Shown here: in pieces, positions 26,137 through 35,565 of the stretch | Layout of the letters: each line of letters starts with the position of its first letter | Position numbering within the stretch: position 1 is the stretch's first letter | DNA from: Saprospiraceae bacterium | GTDB taxonomy: Bacteria > Bacteroidota > Bacteroidia > Chitinophagales > Saprospiraceae | Direction of reading: 5' to 3' | DNA length: 64,000 bases | Assembly: GCA_016714985.1 (NCBI GenBank) | Contig: JADKBS010000023.1 | Span: 94,881-158,880, forward strand | Position numbers and translations under genes: made by a program | Notes under the pieces: model-generated | Seen by the model: the letters and a program-made list of their open reading frames with translations, nothing else | What the model was told of the DNA's origin: nothing | Database searches by the model: none

Positions 26137-29100
26137 ATGAAACGAGTAATTTCAAACATCCTTCCTCGGTTCTCCAAACGCTTGGCTTTGTTGGCCGTCT
26201 TGGCGGCTTGTTTTGCTTCGGCTGCGAATCTTAGTTTGCCGCCTTTGATATTTGAAGCGGAGCATAGGACCGAATCAGCACCTACTGAAACGAAACCTGT
26301 TGCATGTTCGATTGATAGCATGAAGCTCCAGATTGCTGGATGCCATAATAACGAAACTGACCAAGACTGGACGGACGACTATTATGAAGTGAACTTCGTT
26401 TTCCACTTTACAGGTGCAGCCGTCAACGATACCATAGAGGTGTTCCACTCCCACCTCCTGCTGCAGCCCCAGAAAAGGATTAGTGGCAATGCCGCAGCCG
26501 CTGGCACCACGACATTCTATTCCAACAGGATGAGGACCGACATTAACCCGGACTTCCCAACCGTGCTCGACAGCCTTATACGGGTTGGCACCTTCACGGT
26601 CAACCTCTTGGAAGGTGGTACGGGCATCGTCAAGTGTACCCAGACCTTCACTTTCACGGAGGAGCGGCATGTCAGACCCTGCTCGGTCTGCCTGGCAGAC
26701 AGTGGAAACTTTGACATAGAAAGGCCAGATTGCTTCCCAAACGAAACCCCCACCGACCCCTGTGACGACGTACTGAACTACGCCCCCGACCCCAGTTACC
26801 TGGAACTGACGCCCATCCGCTATGTCAAGGTGATGCTACATATTTTCCAAGTGGCTCCCCCCAGCGACCCAAATCAGCCATACCATGGGCCGCAGCATTT
26901 TACCAGCCAGCACGTTCCGCTCATAAAGTCCTGGATAGATGGTGTCGAAGGAACCAATCAGGGTATTTTTGCCAACCTTTGTCCAGCAAATACGAACACA
27001 TCTTCTCCTTATATTTCTGATTCTCGCATCCGTTTCCTGCTGGAATATGGGGAGGAAGGCAAGGACATTTTCTTCCACGCCAACACAGACCATTGGGGCA
27101 ATTCCCTTGCAGGTTGTGATACCTTTGGTGGAAACGAACAAGTGTTAAGAGGATTTTATGTGACAAACCCTAACTCCTCCTTGGATAGTACATATAGAAC
27201 ATGGATAGCGCAACCTGAAAATCGAGAAGCCCTGCATATCTTCATTTCGAGGGGGCGGTGGGTGGATATGGATGGCGATGGGCCTGACCCTAACTTGGGG
27301 ATTGACCCAACTGTGAACGACTGTTTCAACCCGTTCGGCGGTGGCTATACTTGGCCCAACGAGACAGGCTGTACCGACTTCCCAGCACAGTACAACTACG
27401 GGTTTTACGATAGGTACCTGCAGATGTTCGACCCCGTGGCGGACACACTTCTCGCAGGTGCGGACACCACATCCATTGGAAAAAGCCTCGTGGGCGAGTT
27501 CTTCCACGTGATGACCCTTGACCATATCTCCCCCTTCCAACACCACTGGGAACACGATGCAGGCTTTGACGGCTGCGATGACACGGACTATGGGGCCGAA
27601 TCCAACAACATGCTGGGCTGCGACTACACGGACCGCTGCCACCTTTCGCAGTGCCAGCTCGGCAGGATGCACTGGTTCTTCGAGAACATTCGCCCTGGAT
27701 TCCAGCGGTACCTGGTGGGCTACGACAACACGGGCAAAGCCCTGTTTTCGGCGGAGGGCAACTGCGAAATCATAGATCCCGACATCGTCATCACCAACGG
27801 CCAGACCGTGGTCTGGAACGGGAACAAGAGCTTGCGCTGCAACGTGGTCGTCAAATCGGGCGGCAGGCTCACCATCAATTGCCGGGTGGGCATGCCCGAG
27901 GGCGCCTCCATCACCGTCGAGAAGAACGGCAGGCTGTTCCTTTACGGCGAGGTTTACAACAACTGCGACGACAAGCTGTGGCAGGGCATCGTCGTGCAGG
28001 GGTCTTTCAACAAACCGCACACTTTCCCGCCCGTCCACCACGGTTATTTCGTGGTGAACCAAGGGGGCACCATCGAGGGCGCAAAAACGAGCATCAGGGC
28101 CGAGTCCGGTGCAATGGTGCTGGTGAGCAATGCCTTCATACGCAACTCCGGCGGGGCCGCCTTCCAAGCCTTCCCCTTCCACAACACCAGCCGGTTCACC
28201 AACACCAGGTTCTCCTGCAACGGCGACACCCTCAGCTTGGCGGGCCAATACTTCCATGCCTCGCTATCGGGCACCAGGGGCATCCAGTTCCGCAATTGCG
28301 ACTTCAGCGTCACGAACGCCCCGGCGGGCCTGCTCTCCGCCGGGGTGGAGGGCGACGGTTCCAGCTTCACCGCCATCGGCTCCCGCTTCACCAACCTGGA
28401 GGTCGGCATCCATGCCGCTTCCAGCTTTTCCAGTGCCTACAAGAGCATCACGGTGAAGGACTGCAGCTTCACCGACAACCACGACGGCATCATCACGCTT
28501 GGGATGCAGAACAGCGCCATCACGAACAACAACTTCAACATCAGGGGCGCAGCCAACGCCACCGACTACCCCTCCGGCCTGATGATGCACAGCAGCACGG
28601 GCTACTCGGTGGAGGGCAACCACTTCAACAACTTCGTGACGGGCAGGGGGCGCTACGGCACCATGACCGAGAGCAGCGGCGGCGACGCCAACTTTATACA
28701 ACGCAATTTCTACGGCAATCTAGACGAGGGCAATTTCGCAAAGGGCGTCAACCGGGGTGACAAGGTTGGGCTGCAGTACCTTTGCAATACCGACGAGGGC
28801 AATGTGCCCATTGACTTCTACGTGGAGGCAAGCGGCAACGGCATCCATACCAGCCAGGGGAATGGCAGGGCCGCCATGAATGTCTTTACTCATACAGGAA
28901 GTGATTTTATTAACAACATTGCAACTATTTCTTATTACTGCAAGCAAAATGACCTTTCGCATGAGCCCCTTAATACATCCGGCGTGAACAAAGTTTTTGT
29001 CCAATCTTTAACCCCCTGTACAGGCGGAGGCGGCACGAATGGCATCGTCAAGCTGACGCCGACCGAATGGACGGGAATCGAGAACGAGTTCTATGCGGCC

Positions 29101-30201
29101 CGCACGGGCTGGAACGCCAAAAAGGCAGAGCTGGCGGCACTGATGGATGGTGGTAACACAGCGAGCCTTTTGGCGCAAATAAATGGCGTGACCACCCAGA
29201 CTACTGGGCAGGTAAAGCAGCAGTTGCTCGGCATTTCGCCCTATCTTTCCAACGAGGCGCTTGCTGCGGTCATCGGCAAAACGCAGGTGCTGACAGAAAA
29301 CGGCGTGGTACAGGTGCTGAACGCCAACCCGGACGGGCTTCGAGAGCCGGAAATCTGGAACTTGGTGAAGGCTTCCTTTTCATCAACAGTGGCCAATGGC
29401 ATCTTGGCCAATGCGGGCAACCAGACCGCACGCACCACCAAGGACAACGAGGCCGGGGAATACCGGGCCACCATGCAGTACAAGGCCGACCTGCTGCTGA
29501 TAGACATCGCCAACGACAGCCTCCAGACCGACCTGGGCCTGATGCGGAACTGGCTGGCCAAGAAGGAAAGCCTCGAAGCAGACTATGCCATCGTGGGCAG
29601 CTACGTGTCGGAAGGGGACTTCACCACTGCCGACCAGAAACTGGCCGCCATCCCCACCGCCCACGCCCTCCATGCGGCCGATATGGTGGAGCACGGCTAT
29701 TTTGAAGACTTGGTGGACACCTGGGAAGCAATCTACACCAATGGCACGCCCATCAATGCCTTGGACGATGCCAGCTTTGCTGCCATTAAACACATCGCTG
29801 ACAACAGCACCCGTCGGGCTGGTGCCATTGCCCAAGGCGTAATGAACAACTGGTACGGATACCGCTACAGGGTGGTGCCGCAATCCAATGGTGGACAGCA
29901 GTTGATTATGATGCCTCCACCTGCTACCAATTCCACCGTAGTTTCAGCAAACTATGTCACAGCTTTCCCGAACCCGGCCAAGGGAAGCGTCACTTTCCAG
30001 TGGAAATTGCCGAATGGGATGGAGTCTGCAACCATTACCCTCTCCGATTTGCAGGGCAGAACATTAGAAAAATTGAAGGTCAGTGGACAATCAGGCAAGC
30101 AGGAATGGAGTACTTTGGGCCTGAGTGATGGTATTTATTTGTACCATATAAAATTACCCGACGGAACTTCTTCAACTTCCAAGCTTGCCATAATCAAGTA
30201 A
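26137..30201 (+). CDS. Pseudo-pappalysin (M43-like)/beta-helix protein with T9SS domain
   Basis: Exported protein of 1354 residues. After a signal peptide and beta-rich N-terminus, residues about 230-530 resemble an M43 pappalysin-type metalloprotease. The zinc helix reads GEFFHVMTLDH (G453, E454, H457, H463), and the Met-turn and tail region reads NNMLGCDYTDRC...LGRMHWF. In the HExxHxxxLxH motif the first His is therefore Gly, so catalysis is doubtful. A right-handed beta-helix follows (about 560-960), then a helical region (about 965-1260) and a T9SS type A sorting domain (AFPNPAKGSVTFQWKLPNG to the end). A binding rather than cleaving role is inferred. Confidence 0.85.
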   Translation: MKRVISNILPRFSKRLALLAVLAACFASAANLSLPPLIFEAEHRTESAPTETKPVACSIDSMKLQIAGCHNNETDQDWTDDYYEVNFVFHFTGAAVNDTIEVFHSHLLLQPQKRISGNAAAAGTTTFYSNRMRTDINPDFPTVLDSLIRVGTFTVNLLEGGTGIVKCTQTFTFTEERHVRPCSVCLADSGNFDIERPDCFPNETPTDPCDDVLNYAPDPSYLELTPIRYVKVMLHIFQVAPPSDPNQPYHGPQHFTSQHVPLIKSWIDGVEGTNQGIFANLCPANTNTSSPYISDSRIRFLLEYGEEGKDIFFHANTDHWGNSLAGCDTFGGNEQVLRGFYVTNPNSSLDSTYRTWIAQPENREALHIFISRGRWVDMDGDGPDPNLGIDPTVNDCFNPFGGGYTWPNETGCTDFPAQYNYGFYDRYLQMFDPVADTLLAGADTTSIGKSLVGEFFHVMTLDHISPFQHHWEHDAGFDGCDDTDYGAESNNMLGCDYTDRCHLSQCQLGRMHWFFENIRPGFQRYLVGYDNTGKALFSAEGNCEIIDPDIVITNGQTVVWNGNKSLRCNVVVKSGGRLTINCRVGMPEGASITVEKNGRLFLYGEVYNNCDDKLWQGIVVQGSFNKPHTFPPVHHGYFVVNQGGTIEGAKTSIRAESGAMVLVSNAFIRNSGGAAFQAFPFHNTSRFTNTRFSCNGDTLSLAGQYFHASLSGTRGIQFRNCDFSVTNAPAGLLSAGVEGDGSSFTAIGSRFTNLEVGIHAASSFSSAYKSITVKDCSFTDNHDGIITLGMQNSAITNNNFNIRGAANATDYPSGLMMHSSTGYSVEGNHFNNFVTGRGRYGTMTESSGGDANFIQRNFYGNLDEGNFAKGVNRGDKVGLQYLCNTDEGNVPIDFYVEASGNGIHTSQGNGRAAMNVFTHTGSDFINNIATISYYCKQNDLSHEPLNTSGVNKVFVQSLTPCTGGGGTNGIVKLTPTEWTGIENEFYAARTGWNAKKAELAALMDGGNTASLLAQINGVTTQTTGQVKQQLLGISPYLSNEALAAVIGKTQVLTENGVVQVLNANPDGLREPEIWNLVKASFSSTVANGILANAGNQTARTTKDNEAGEYRATMQYKADLLLIDIANDSLQTDLGLMRNWLAKKESLEADYAIVGSYVSEGDFTTADQKLAAIPTAHALHAADMVEHGYFEDLVDTWEAIYTNGTPINALDDASFAAIKHIADNSTRRAGAIAQGVMNNWYGYRYRVVPQSNGGQQLIMMPPPATNSTVVSANYVTAFPNPAKGSVTFQWKLPNGMESATITLSDLQGRTLEKLKVSGQSGKQEWSTLGLSDGIYLYHIKLPDGTSSTSKLAIIK

Positions 30202-30209
30202 CAACCCTA

Positions 30210-30235
30210 ATCGGGCTGGCAAATGCCAGCCCGAT
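30210..30235 (+). terminator. Hairpin after the pseudo-pappalysin gene
   Basis: ATCGGGCTGGCA and TGCCAGCCCGAT form a perfect 12-bp inverted repeat (effective AAAT-type loop) followed by TTCAATTATT. The T tract is weak, so termination may be partial and the downstream T9SS genes could be cotranscribed. Confidence 0.65.
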
Positions 30236-30250
30236 TTCAATTATTGATTT

Positions 30251-31816
30251 ATGAAACCTTTCCTATTTTCCGTTGCTATTTTTGGGTGTGCTATCAATAT
30301 GTTTTGCCAAACATCATTTCACAAATTAATTTATTTTGATTTCCCAGAGGTAATTACATTCAGGGGCGTGTACCCTACGGATAGTTGTTTTTATGTTGTT
30401 GGAAATTTTACGGACACTGTTTCATTATTAACTTCGGGCGTTCTATTTGCCAAGATTAGCCAAACGGGTGAGTTGCAACTATTCAAGACCTTTAACAACC
30501 CCGGCTCTTTTGACGACTACGAGAACGCATACAGTGATTTAATGAGGACTTCCGATGGAAATTTACTTACAGCAGGAGGCCTCTATGACACCACCTCCAA
30601 TGCCCAAATTAGGGTGTTCAATACAGAAGGCGATACCGTCCTGACCAAGTCCTTTCGCAGCATACTCTACCCTGAGCATTCTTATTTAGTTGTATTGGGT
30701 ATCCAAAGAAGGCTTAACGGGGATTACGGCGTTCTTATCAGTTTTGAGACCAATGAAAACCCACACGATGCCGATATTTCCCTGCTCGTCTTGGATTCCT
30801 TGTACCAGGTCAAGTCCTATAAGTCGTATGCCCATTCCAATAGTTATGAGATTTCTGCTGCGCTTAGCTTGGACACTGACGGTGGCTACCTCATCGGTGC
30901 GAAGCGCACCAACGAAGGCCAGGTGAACTCAGGCTTCACCAGCCGCACCCTCATAGTCAAGACCGACAGCCTCGGCGTGGAGCAGTGGCAGTGGCTCTCT
31001 CCTGCCAACAAACTTTGGGACAAGGCACAGGCCATGATTCGCACCCCAGATGGCGGCCTTGTGGTGGCCAGCGGCACTGGTGCCGAAAAATGGAACAATC
31101 CGGCAAACCCCCATTACCTGGAATGGAATGCGCTCATCTTCAAGCTGGACACCGCCCGCAACCTATTATGGCAGCGGCCTTTTAGGGGCTATACCGATTC
31201 TGGCCAAACCACCCTCACAGAAATGGTGGCAGCACCCGACGGCAGCGGCTTCGTGGCCTGTGGCATCGCCATGGACACGGTGGGCGGCCAAGGGGCATAC
31301 CACAACGCTTGGTTAGTGAAGGCATCGAACCACGGTGACAGCCTCTGGGCCAGGCACTATGCCTGGTTCGACGGAGATTTCGTGGCGCCGGAGGCATGGG
31401 ACATGAAGGCCACGCCCGACAGCGGCTACGTGGTGGTTGGGTATTCCCTGAACGTGGGCCAGCACGTGCCCGGCTGGATCATGAAAGTGGACAAGCACGG
31501 CTGCCTCATCCCCGGCTGCAATGCCAACGACGGGCCTAATGCCACTGAGGAGGAAAAGCCCGAAATGAAGCTGGCCATCTATCCGAACCCGACGAGTGAT
31601 TTCCTGAATTTTGAGCTGCGGTCGCCACGGCTGCCGCAACGGGCGAGTTTTCGCATCGTGGACAGCAATGGGAAGGTGGTGAAGGAAATGCAAAGCGACT
31701 CGCCAAGGGATACGTTTATTTTGCCAGTGCGGGAGTGGGCAGAGGGAGCATACATTCTCCAAACATTCGTGGGAAACTTGCTTTTGACAACCGATAAATT
31801 TATTGTTTCACATTGA
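30251..31816 (+). CDS. Secreted propeller-like protein with T9SS type A domain
   Basis: Exported protein of 521 residues. A signal peptide (about 1-20, ending MFCQ) is followed by a region of WD/propeller-like strands with repeated phrases such as DLMRTSDGNLLTAGG, LSLDTDGGYLIGAKR, MIRTPDGGLVVASG and MKATPDSGYVVVGYS, roughly one per 50-60 residues. The T9SS type A sorting domain starts at about 438 (MKLAIYPNPTSDFLNFEL) and ends at FIVSH. Function is unknown. Only 14 bases separate it from the next T9SS gene and 49 from the previous one. Confidence 0.85.
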   Translation: MKPFLFSVAIFGCAINMFCQTSFHKLIYFDFPEVITFRGVYPTDSCFYVVGNFTDTVSLLTSGVLFAKISQTGELQLFKTFNNPGSFDDYENAYSDLMRTSDGNLLTAGGLYDTTSNAQIRVFNTEGDTVLTKSFRSILYPEHSYLVVLGIQRRLNGDYGVLISFETNENPHDADISLLVLDSLYQVKSYKSYAHSNSYEISAALSLDTDGGYLIGAKRTNEGQVNSGFTSRTLIVKTDSLGVEQWQWLSPANKLWDKAQAMIRTPDGGLVVASGTGAEKWNNPANPHYLEWNALIFKLDTARNLLWQRPFRGYTDSGQTTLTEMVAAPDGSGFVACGIAMDTVGGQGAYHNAWLVKASNHGDSLWARHYAWFDGDFVAPEAWDMKATPDSGYVVVGYSLNVGQHVPGWIMKVDKHGCLIPGCNANDGPNATEEEKPEMKLAIYPNPTSDFLNFELRSPRLPQRASFRIVDSNGKVVKEMQSDSPRDTFILPVREWAEGAYILQTFVGNLLLTTDKFIVSH

Positions 31817-31830
31817 AAAAATGCAGCCTT

Positions 31831-33405
31831 ATGAAATCGAAAATCTTTACATGTCTATTGGCAGCTAATATGTTAGCCAATTTTGTAACTGCTCAAGCGG
31901 GCACACTTGACCCCAGTTTTACCAGTTCTGGGGTGGACGTAATCGTTGGTAATTCGTTTTCGACGAGTATAGGTCGAGCCATCTTGACGGCCCCAGATAG
32001 CAAAATACTCACTGTTGGTCAAGCCTTGGCAGGAGGAAAAGGCCTACTTGCCCGGCATCTTAGCGATGGGACGCTTGATTCCTTGAGTGATGTGAACTAT
32101 TGGGGGTTTAACTATGTGGACGGGGCATTGATTTATGGTGGATTTATTAGTCTCAATATATCTAAGCCAATTGAATTGAATTCAATTGCCCTGCAGCCTG
32201 ACGGGAAGATGGTCATCGGTGGCAAGTGCGTTTATGGCCCCTCTTTAAACAATCGCTATATCCTCATGAGGCAAAATGCAGACGGCTCTTATGATACAAC
32301 CTTTGGCATGGACGGCATAGATATTGACAGAATCGGTTATACGATTGGGCCTACGGCAGGACTATATGACGAAGTTGCCCATACTGTGGGCATACAGGAC
32401 GATGGAAAAATTTTGGTGGGAAATGAATTTTATATATCCCGGCACCTTTCTGATGGCCTAATTGATACCACCTTCGGGTCATATGGAAGGATGGGTTTTA
32501 GTACCGGTGTTTATTACTCAACAACAATGTTGATACAGCCAGATGGGAAGATTTTGGTGGCTGGCGGTCCAGATTTCGCCATACAACGCTACAACCCTGA
32601 TGAAACCATTGATACAGGATTCGGTACCGATGGGACAGCAGTAATAGACCCAACAACCCAAAGCGACGCAGTTTACTCAATGGAACTGTTGCCAAACGGC
32701 GATCTTTTGGCGGTTGGGATTGGTGGAAAAAAACTTGCTGTAGCGAGGCTCAAAAATGGGCATCTGGACACAAGTTATGGCGTTGATGGGGTTGCAATCG
32801 TCGAACTGCCCAATGAATACATTTGGGCAAGAGCCTCAGCGATTCAGCCCGATGGCAAATTAGTGGTGGCGGGCCACGCTGGCATCGAATTCATTGTACG
32901 GGACGACCATTTTTTCATGGCAAGGCTCACGGAAGATGGTCAATTAGACAACAGTTTTGGTGATAACGGGATGGTACTGACCGACCCATCCGGAGGCTCG
33001 GACAGGCTATATGGTGTTGACATTCAACAAGATGGCAAAATCGTTGTCACTGGTCATACCGGAAGGGAAAATAACAAGTTGAGACTGGATTATTTTGTGG
33101 CCCGCTACCTGTCTGGGCTAGAGGTTGCTGCACATGAATCGTTACTGCCAAATGGGCACCTAGTAATAAGCCCAAATCCGGCCGATACTTACCTGAATTG
33201 TCACCTTCAAAACCAAGCATTTGGACAGCATTCTATACTACGTATTTTGAACGCCCAAGGGGTTCTAATGAGCACAATTAAGCCTAATAATTTGCAAACG
33301 CATCTTGGCATTCCGTTGGTTGACTATCCACAAGGTATGTATTTTTTACAGTACCTTGAATATGGTGAGGTGAGGGCGGTGGAGCGGTTTGTTGTTGTCC
33401 ACTGA
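31831..33405 (+). CDS. Delta-60 repeat protein with T9SS type A domain
   Basis: Exported protein of 524 residues with signal peptide (to VTAQ). The body is a run of delta-60 (NHL-like propeller) repeats showing the family pattern LDTSYGVDGVAIV ... AIQPDGKLVVAG, with about six or seven copies. The T9SS type A sorting domain covers about the last 85 residues (LVISPNPADTYLNCHL ... ERFVVVH). The in-frame TTG at 31813 overlaps the previous stop; I prefer the ATG at 31831 because it starts a clean signal peptide. Probably cotranscribed with the gene before it. Confidence 0.88.
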   Translation: MKSKIFTCLLAANMLANFVTAQAGTLDPSFTSSGVDVIVGNSFSTSIGRAILTAPDSKILTVGQALAGGKGLLARHLSDGTLDSLSDVNYWGFNYVDGALIYGGFISLNISKPIELNSIALQPDGKMVIGGKCVYGPSLNNRYILMRQNADGSYDTTFGMDGIDIDRIGYTIGPTAGLYDEVAHTVGIQDDGKILVGNEFYISRHLSDGLIDTTFGSYGRMGFSTGVYYSTTMLIQPDGKILVAGGPDFAIQRYNPDETIDTGFGTDGTAVIDPTTQSDAVYSMELLPNGDLLAVGIGGKKLAVARLKNGHLDTSYGVDGVAIVELPNEYIWARASAIQPDGKLVVAGHAGIEFIVRDDHFFMARLTEDGQLDNSFGDNGMVLTDPSGGSDRLYGVDIQQDGKIVVTGHTGRENNKLRLDYFVARYLSGLEVAAHESLLPNGHLVISPNPADTYLNCHLQNQAFGQHSILRILNAQGVLMSTIKPNNLQTHLGIPLVDYPQGMYFLQYLEYGEVRAVERFVVVH

Positions 33406-33564
33406 GAGAGAGACTGGGCATCAACTAAATATATCCATTTTCAATAAGCATATTTTCAACATCCTTCAAAAAAAGAAACTCTTTTCAGTTTGCACATAGA
33501 AAAGCCATACATGAGCAGATTAACCATCATTCCTTTCCTCCAAAGTTTAGCACCATAACGCAAT

Positions 33565-33606
33565 AAAAAAGGGTCAACTTCCACCAAGAAGTTGACCCTT
33601 TTCTTT
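33565..33606. terminator. Bidirectional Rho-independent terminator
   Basis: AAAAGGGTCAACTTC pairs with GAAGTTGACCCTTTT around CACCAA, with A-rich sequence on the left and T-rich on the right. It sits between two convergent genes and can serve both. Confidence 0.88.
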
Positions 33607-33618
33607 TCAAAAAATTGC

Positions 33619-34695
33619 TCAAAAATACTTGAAATTATGCCCATGCTCAATCTTCAGCAAGGTCTCATAAATCAGTTTGATGACATTCTCCACGTCCGAT
33701 TTATGGGCCATTTCCACGGTCGTGTGCATATAACGCAGCGGCAGTGAAATCAGGGCAGAAGGCACGCCGCCATTGCTGTAAGCAAAGGCATCGGTGTCGG
33801 TGCCAGTGGACCGGGAGGCTGCTTCCCGTTGAATGGGGATGCCTTTCTCGGTGGCGGCGTCGATGATGAGCTGGAGCAGCTTGGTATGCACAGCAGGTGC
33901 ATAAGTGACCGATGGCCCTTCCCCACCCTTCACGTCGCCAACCAGTTTTTTCTCCACCAGCGGCGTGTGGGTGTCGTGGGTCACGTCGGTGACGATGGCC
34001 ACGTTGGGCTTGATGTTGTCGGCCACCATTTGGGCGCCCCGCAGGCCGATTTCTTCCTGCACGGAATTGACCACGTAGAGGGTATAGGGCAGCTTGATAT
34101 TGTTCTCCTTCAAAAGACGGGCTACCTCTGCCACGCAGAAGCCGCCCATGCGGTTGTCGAGGGCACGGCCCACGTAGTAGCGGTCGTTGAGCATCATGAA
34201 CTCGTCCTCGTAGGTGATGACGCAACCGACGTGGACGCCCATTTCGAGCACCTCTTTTTTGTCCTTCGCACCAATGTCAATGAATATATTGTCGAGTTTC
34301 GGCGTGATTTTGTCCTCGCTGGTTCGGGTATGGATGGCCGGCCAGCCGAACACGCCCTTCACAATGCCTTTCGGGGTGTGGATGTTCACCCGTTTGCTGG
34401 GCGCAATCTGGTGGTCGCTGCCCCCGTTGCGGATGACGTTGATGAAGCCTTCCTCGGTGATGAAATTGACGAACCAAGAAATCTCGTCGGCATGGCCTTC
34501 GATGACCACCTTGTAGCCTGTTCCAGGGTTGATGATGCCGTAGGCAGTTCCATAATTATCGAGGCCCCAATCGTCAATGTACGGCTTGAGGTATTCGAGC
34601 CAAAGTTGCTGGCCCTTCGACTCAAAGCCAGTTGGAGAGGCATTGTTCAGATAATTTTTTAGGAATGTTTCGGAATGGGTCGTGATTAATGACAT
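33619..34695 (-). CDS. M42 family metallo-aminopeptidase
   Basis: Cytoplasmic dinuclear-metal aminopeptidase of the M42 (TET/glutamyl aminopeptidase) family, 358 residues. Metal ligands and catalytic residues are visible in order: His in VVIEGHADEIS, bridging Asp in GRALDNRMGG, catalytic and ligand Glu pair in VQEEIGLRGA, Asp in IVTDVTHD, and His in LRYMHTTVEMAH. M42 enzymes trim peptides released by the proteasome or proteases; some were once annotated as endoglucanases. The gene stands alone between pyrE (same strand) and a convergent T9SS gene. Confidence 0.93.
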   Translation of the reverse strand: MSLITTHSETFLKNYLNNASPTGFESKGQQLWLEYLKPYIDDWGLDNYGTAYGIINPGTGYKVVIEGHADEISWFVNFITEEGFINVIRNGGSDHQIAPSKRVNIHTPKGIVKGVFGWPAIHTRTSEDKITPKLDNIFIDIGAKDKKEVLEMGVHVGCVITYEDEFMMLNDRYYVGRALDNRMGGFCVAEVARLLKENNIKLPYTLYVVNSVQEEIGLRGAQMVADNIKPNVAIVTDVTHDTHTPLVEKKLVGDVKGGEGPSVTYAPAVHTKLLQLIIDAATEKGIPIQREAASRSTGTDTDAFAYSNGGVPSALISLPLRYMHTTVEMAHKSDVENVIKLIYETLLKIEHGHNFKYF

Positions 34696-34809
34696 TCTCG
34701 TTGTTTGTTTTAAAAATCCGTTTTCCTAATGGGGTTTCGGATTAGTTATGGTTTACTGTTTGGTATTGGATTAGCAATTGTCAATTGTGCGGTATATAGC
34801 TCTCTAAAT

Positions 34810-35427
34810 TCAACTTCCAGTTTTGGTTCTCCAAGTGGTCAATAAGTCCACATCGTTGAGGTTGATGTATTTGATGGCTAGTGCCTCCCTCAATAAAACG
34901 TCATAATTCGACAAGGTTTCAAGTTGGCAGCCCGCATTTTCAAAAGCACGGTTGGCCTTTGGGAAATTGTAGCTGAAAATGGCCAAAACACCCACCACTT
35001 GGTAGCCAGAGGCCCGGACCGCTTCGACGGCCTGTAAACTGCTGCCCCCGGTCGAAATCAAATCCTCGATGACGAGCACTTTTGCACCTTCGGGCAGTTC
35101 GCCTTCAATCATGTTTTGGCGGCCATGCTCCTTGGGTTTGCTTCTGACATAAGCGAAGGGCAAGTCCAATGCGTCGGCCACCATCATCCCGTGGGCGATA
35201 CCAGCCGTAGCAACCCCAGCCACAGCGTCAAAATTGGAAAAATCCTTTGCTTTTTCCAAAAGGCAATTTTTCACGAAACCCCTTGCTTCTACATGCGAAA
35301 GCACTAAGCGGTTGTCGCAGTAAATGGGGGAAAGAATGCCCGAAGCCCATGTGAAGGGTTTTTGAGGACTAAGTTTTATTGCCTTAATTTGCAGCAAACG
35401 TTTGGCAACTTCCGATGCAATATTCAT
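34810..35427 (-). CDS. pyrE: Orotate phosphoribosyltransferase
   Basis: Converts orotate and PRPP to OMP in pyrimidine synthesis. The PRPP-binding signature is VLVIEDLISTGGSS (about residues 115-128). Upstream are FTWASGILSPIYCDNR and VAGVATAGIAHG, and the flexible loop KPKEHGRQNMIEG is present. Length of 205 residues is normal. The gene diverges from the Nudix gene; a minus-strand TACATTTG at 35558-35565 may be its -7 box. Confidence 0.96.
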   Translation of the reverse strand: MNIASEVAKRLLQIKAIKLSPQKPFTWASGILSPIYCDNRLVLSHVEARGFVKNCLLEKAKDFSNFDAVAGVATAGIAHGMMVADALDLPFAYVRSKPKEHGRQNMIEGELPEGAKVLVIEDLISTGGSSLQAVEAVRASGYQVVGVLAIFSYNFPKANRAFENAGCQLETLSNYDVLLREALAIKYINLNDVDLLTTWRTKTGS

Positions 35428-35557
35428 CCTTTGCTTTCTTTGCTGGTGAATTGGTAATGGTCAAGCCCATTGGATACTGAAAAGTTGAGATGAAACCAAG
35501 CCGCTATGATGCCAATCCGATTTTTACTTCAAAACTTTATCAACCCAAAAAGGGCAG

Positions 35558-35565
35558 CAAATGTA
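35558..35565 (-). promoter_or_regulatory. Candidate -7 box TACATTTG for pyrE
   Basis: The minus strand reads TACATTTG, identical to the tRNA-His -7 box, about 130 bases before the pyrE start and overlapping the divergent Nudix start codon. No good -33 TTG is present, so confidence is low. Confidence 0.3.

Noticed and set aside
27145..28257. 370-codon open frame on the minus strand (and a 369-codon one on the plus strand at 27651-28760)
   Set aside because: Both overlap the GC-rich part of the beta-helix gene, have low-complexity composition and no motifs; they are by-products of GC-rich third positions.
33829..34662. 277-codon plus-strand open frame
   Set aside because: Antisense shadow of the M42 peptidase, whose metal ligands are all present on the minus strand.
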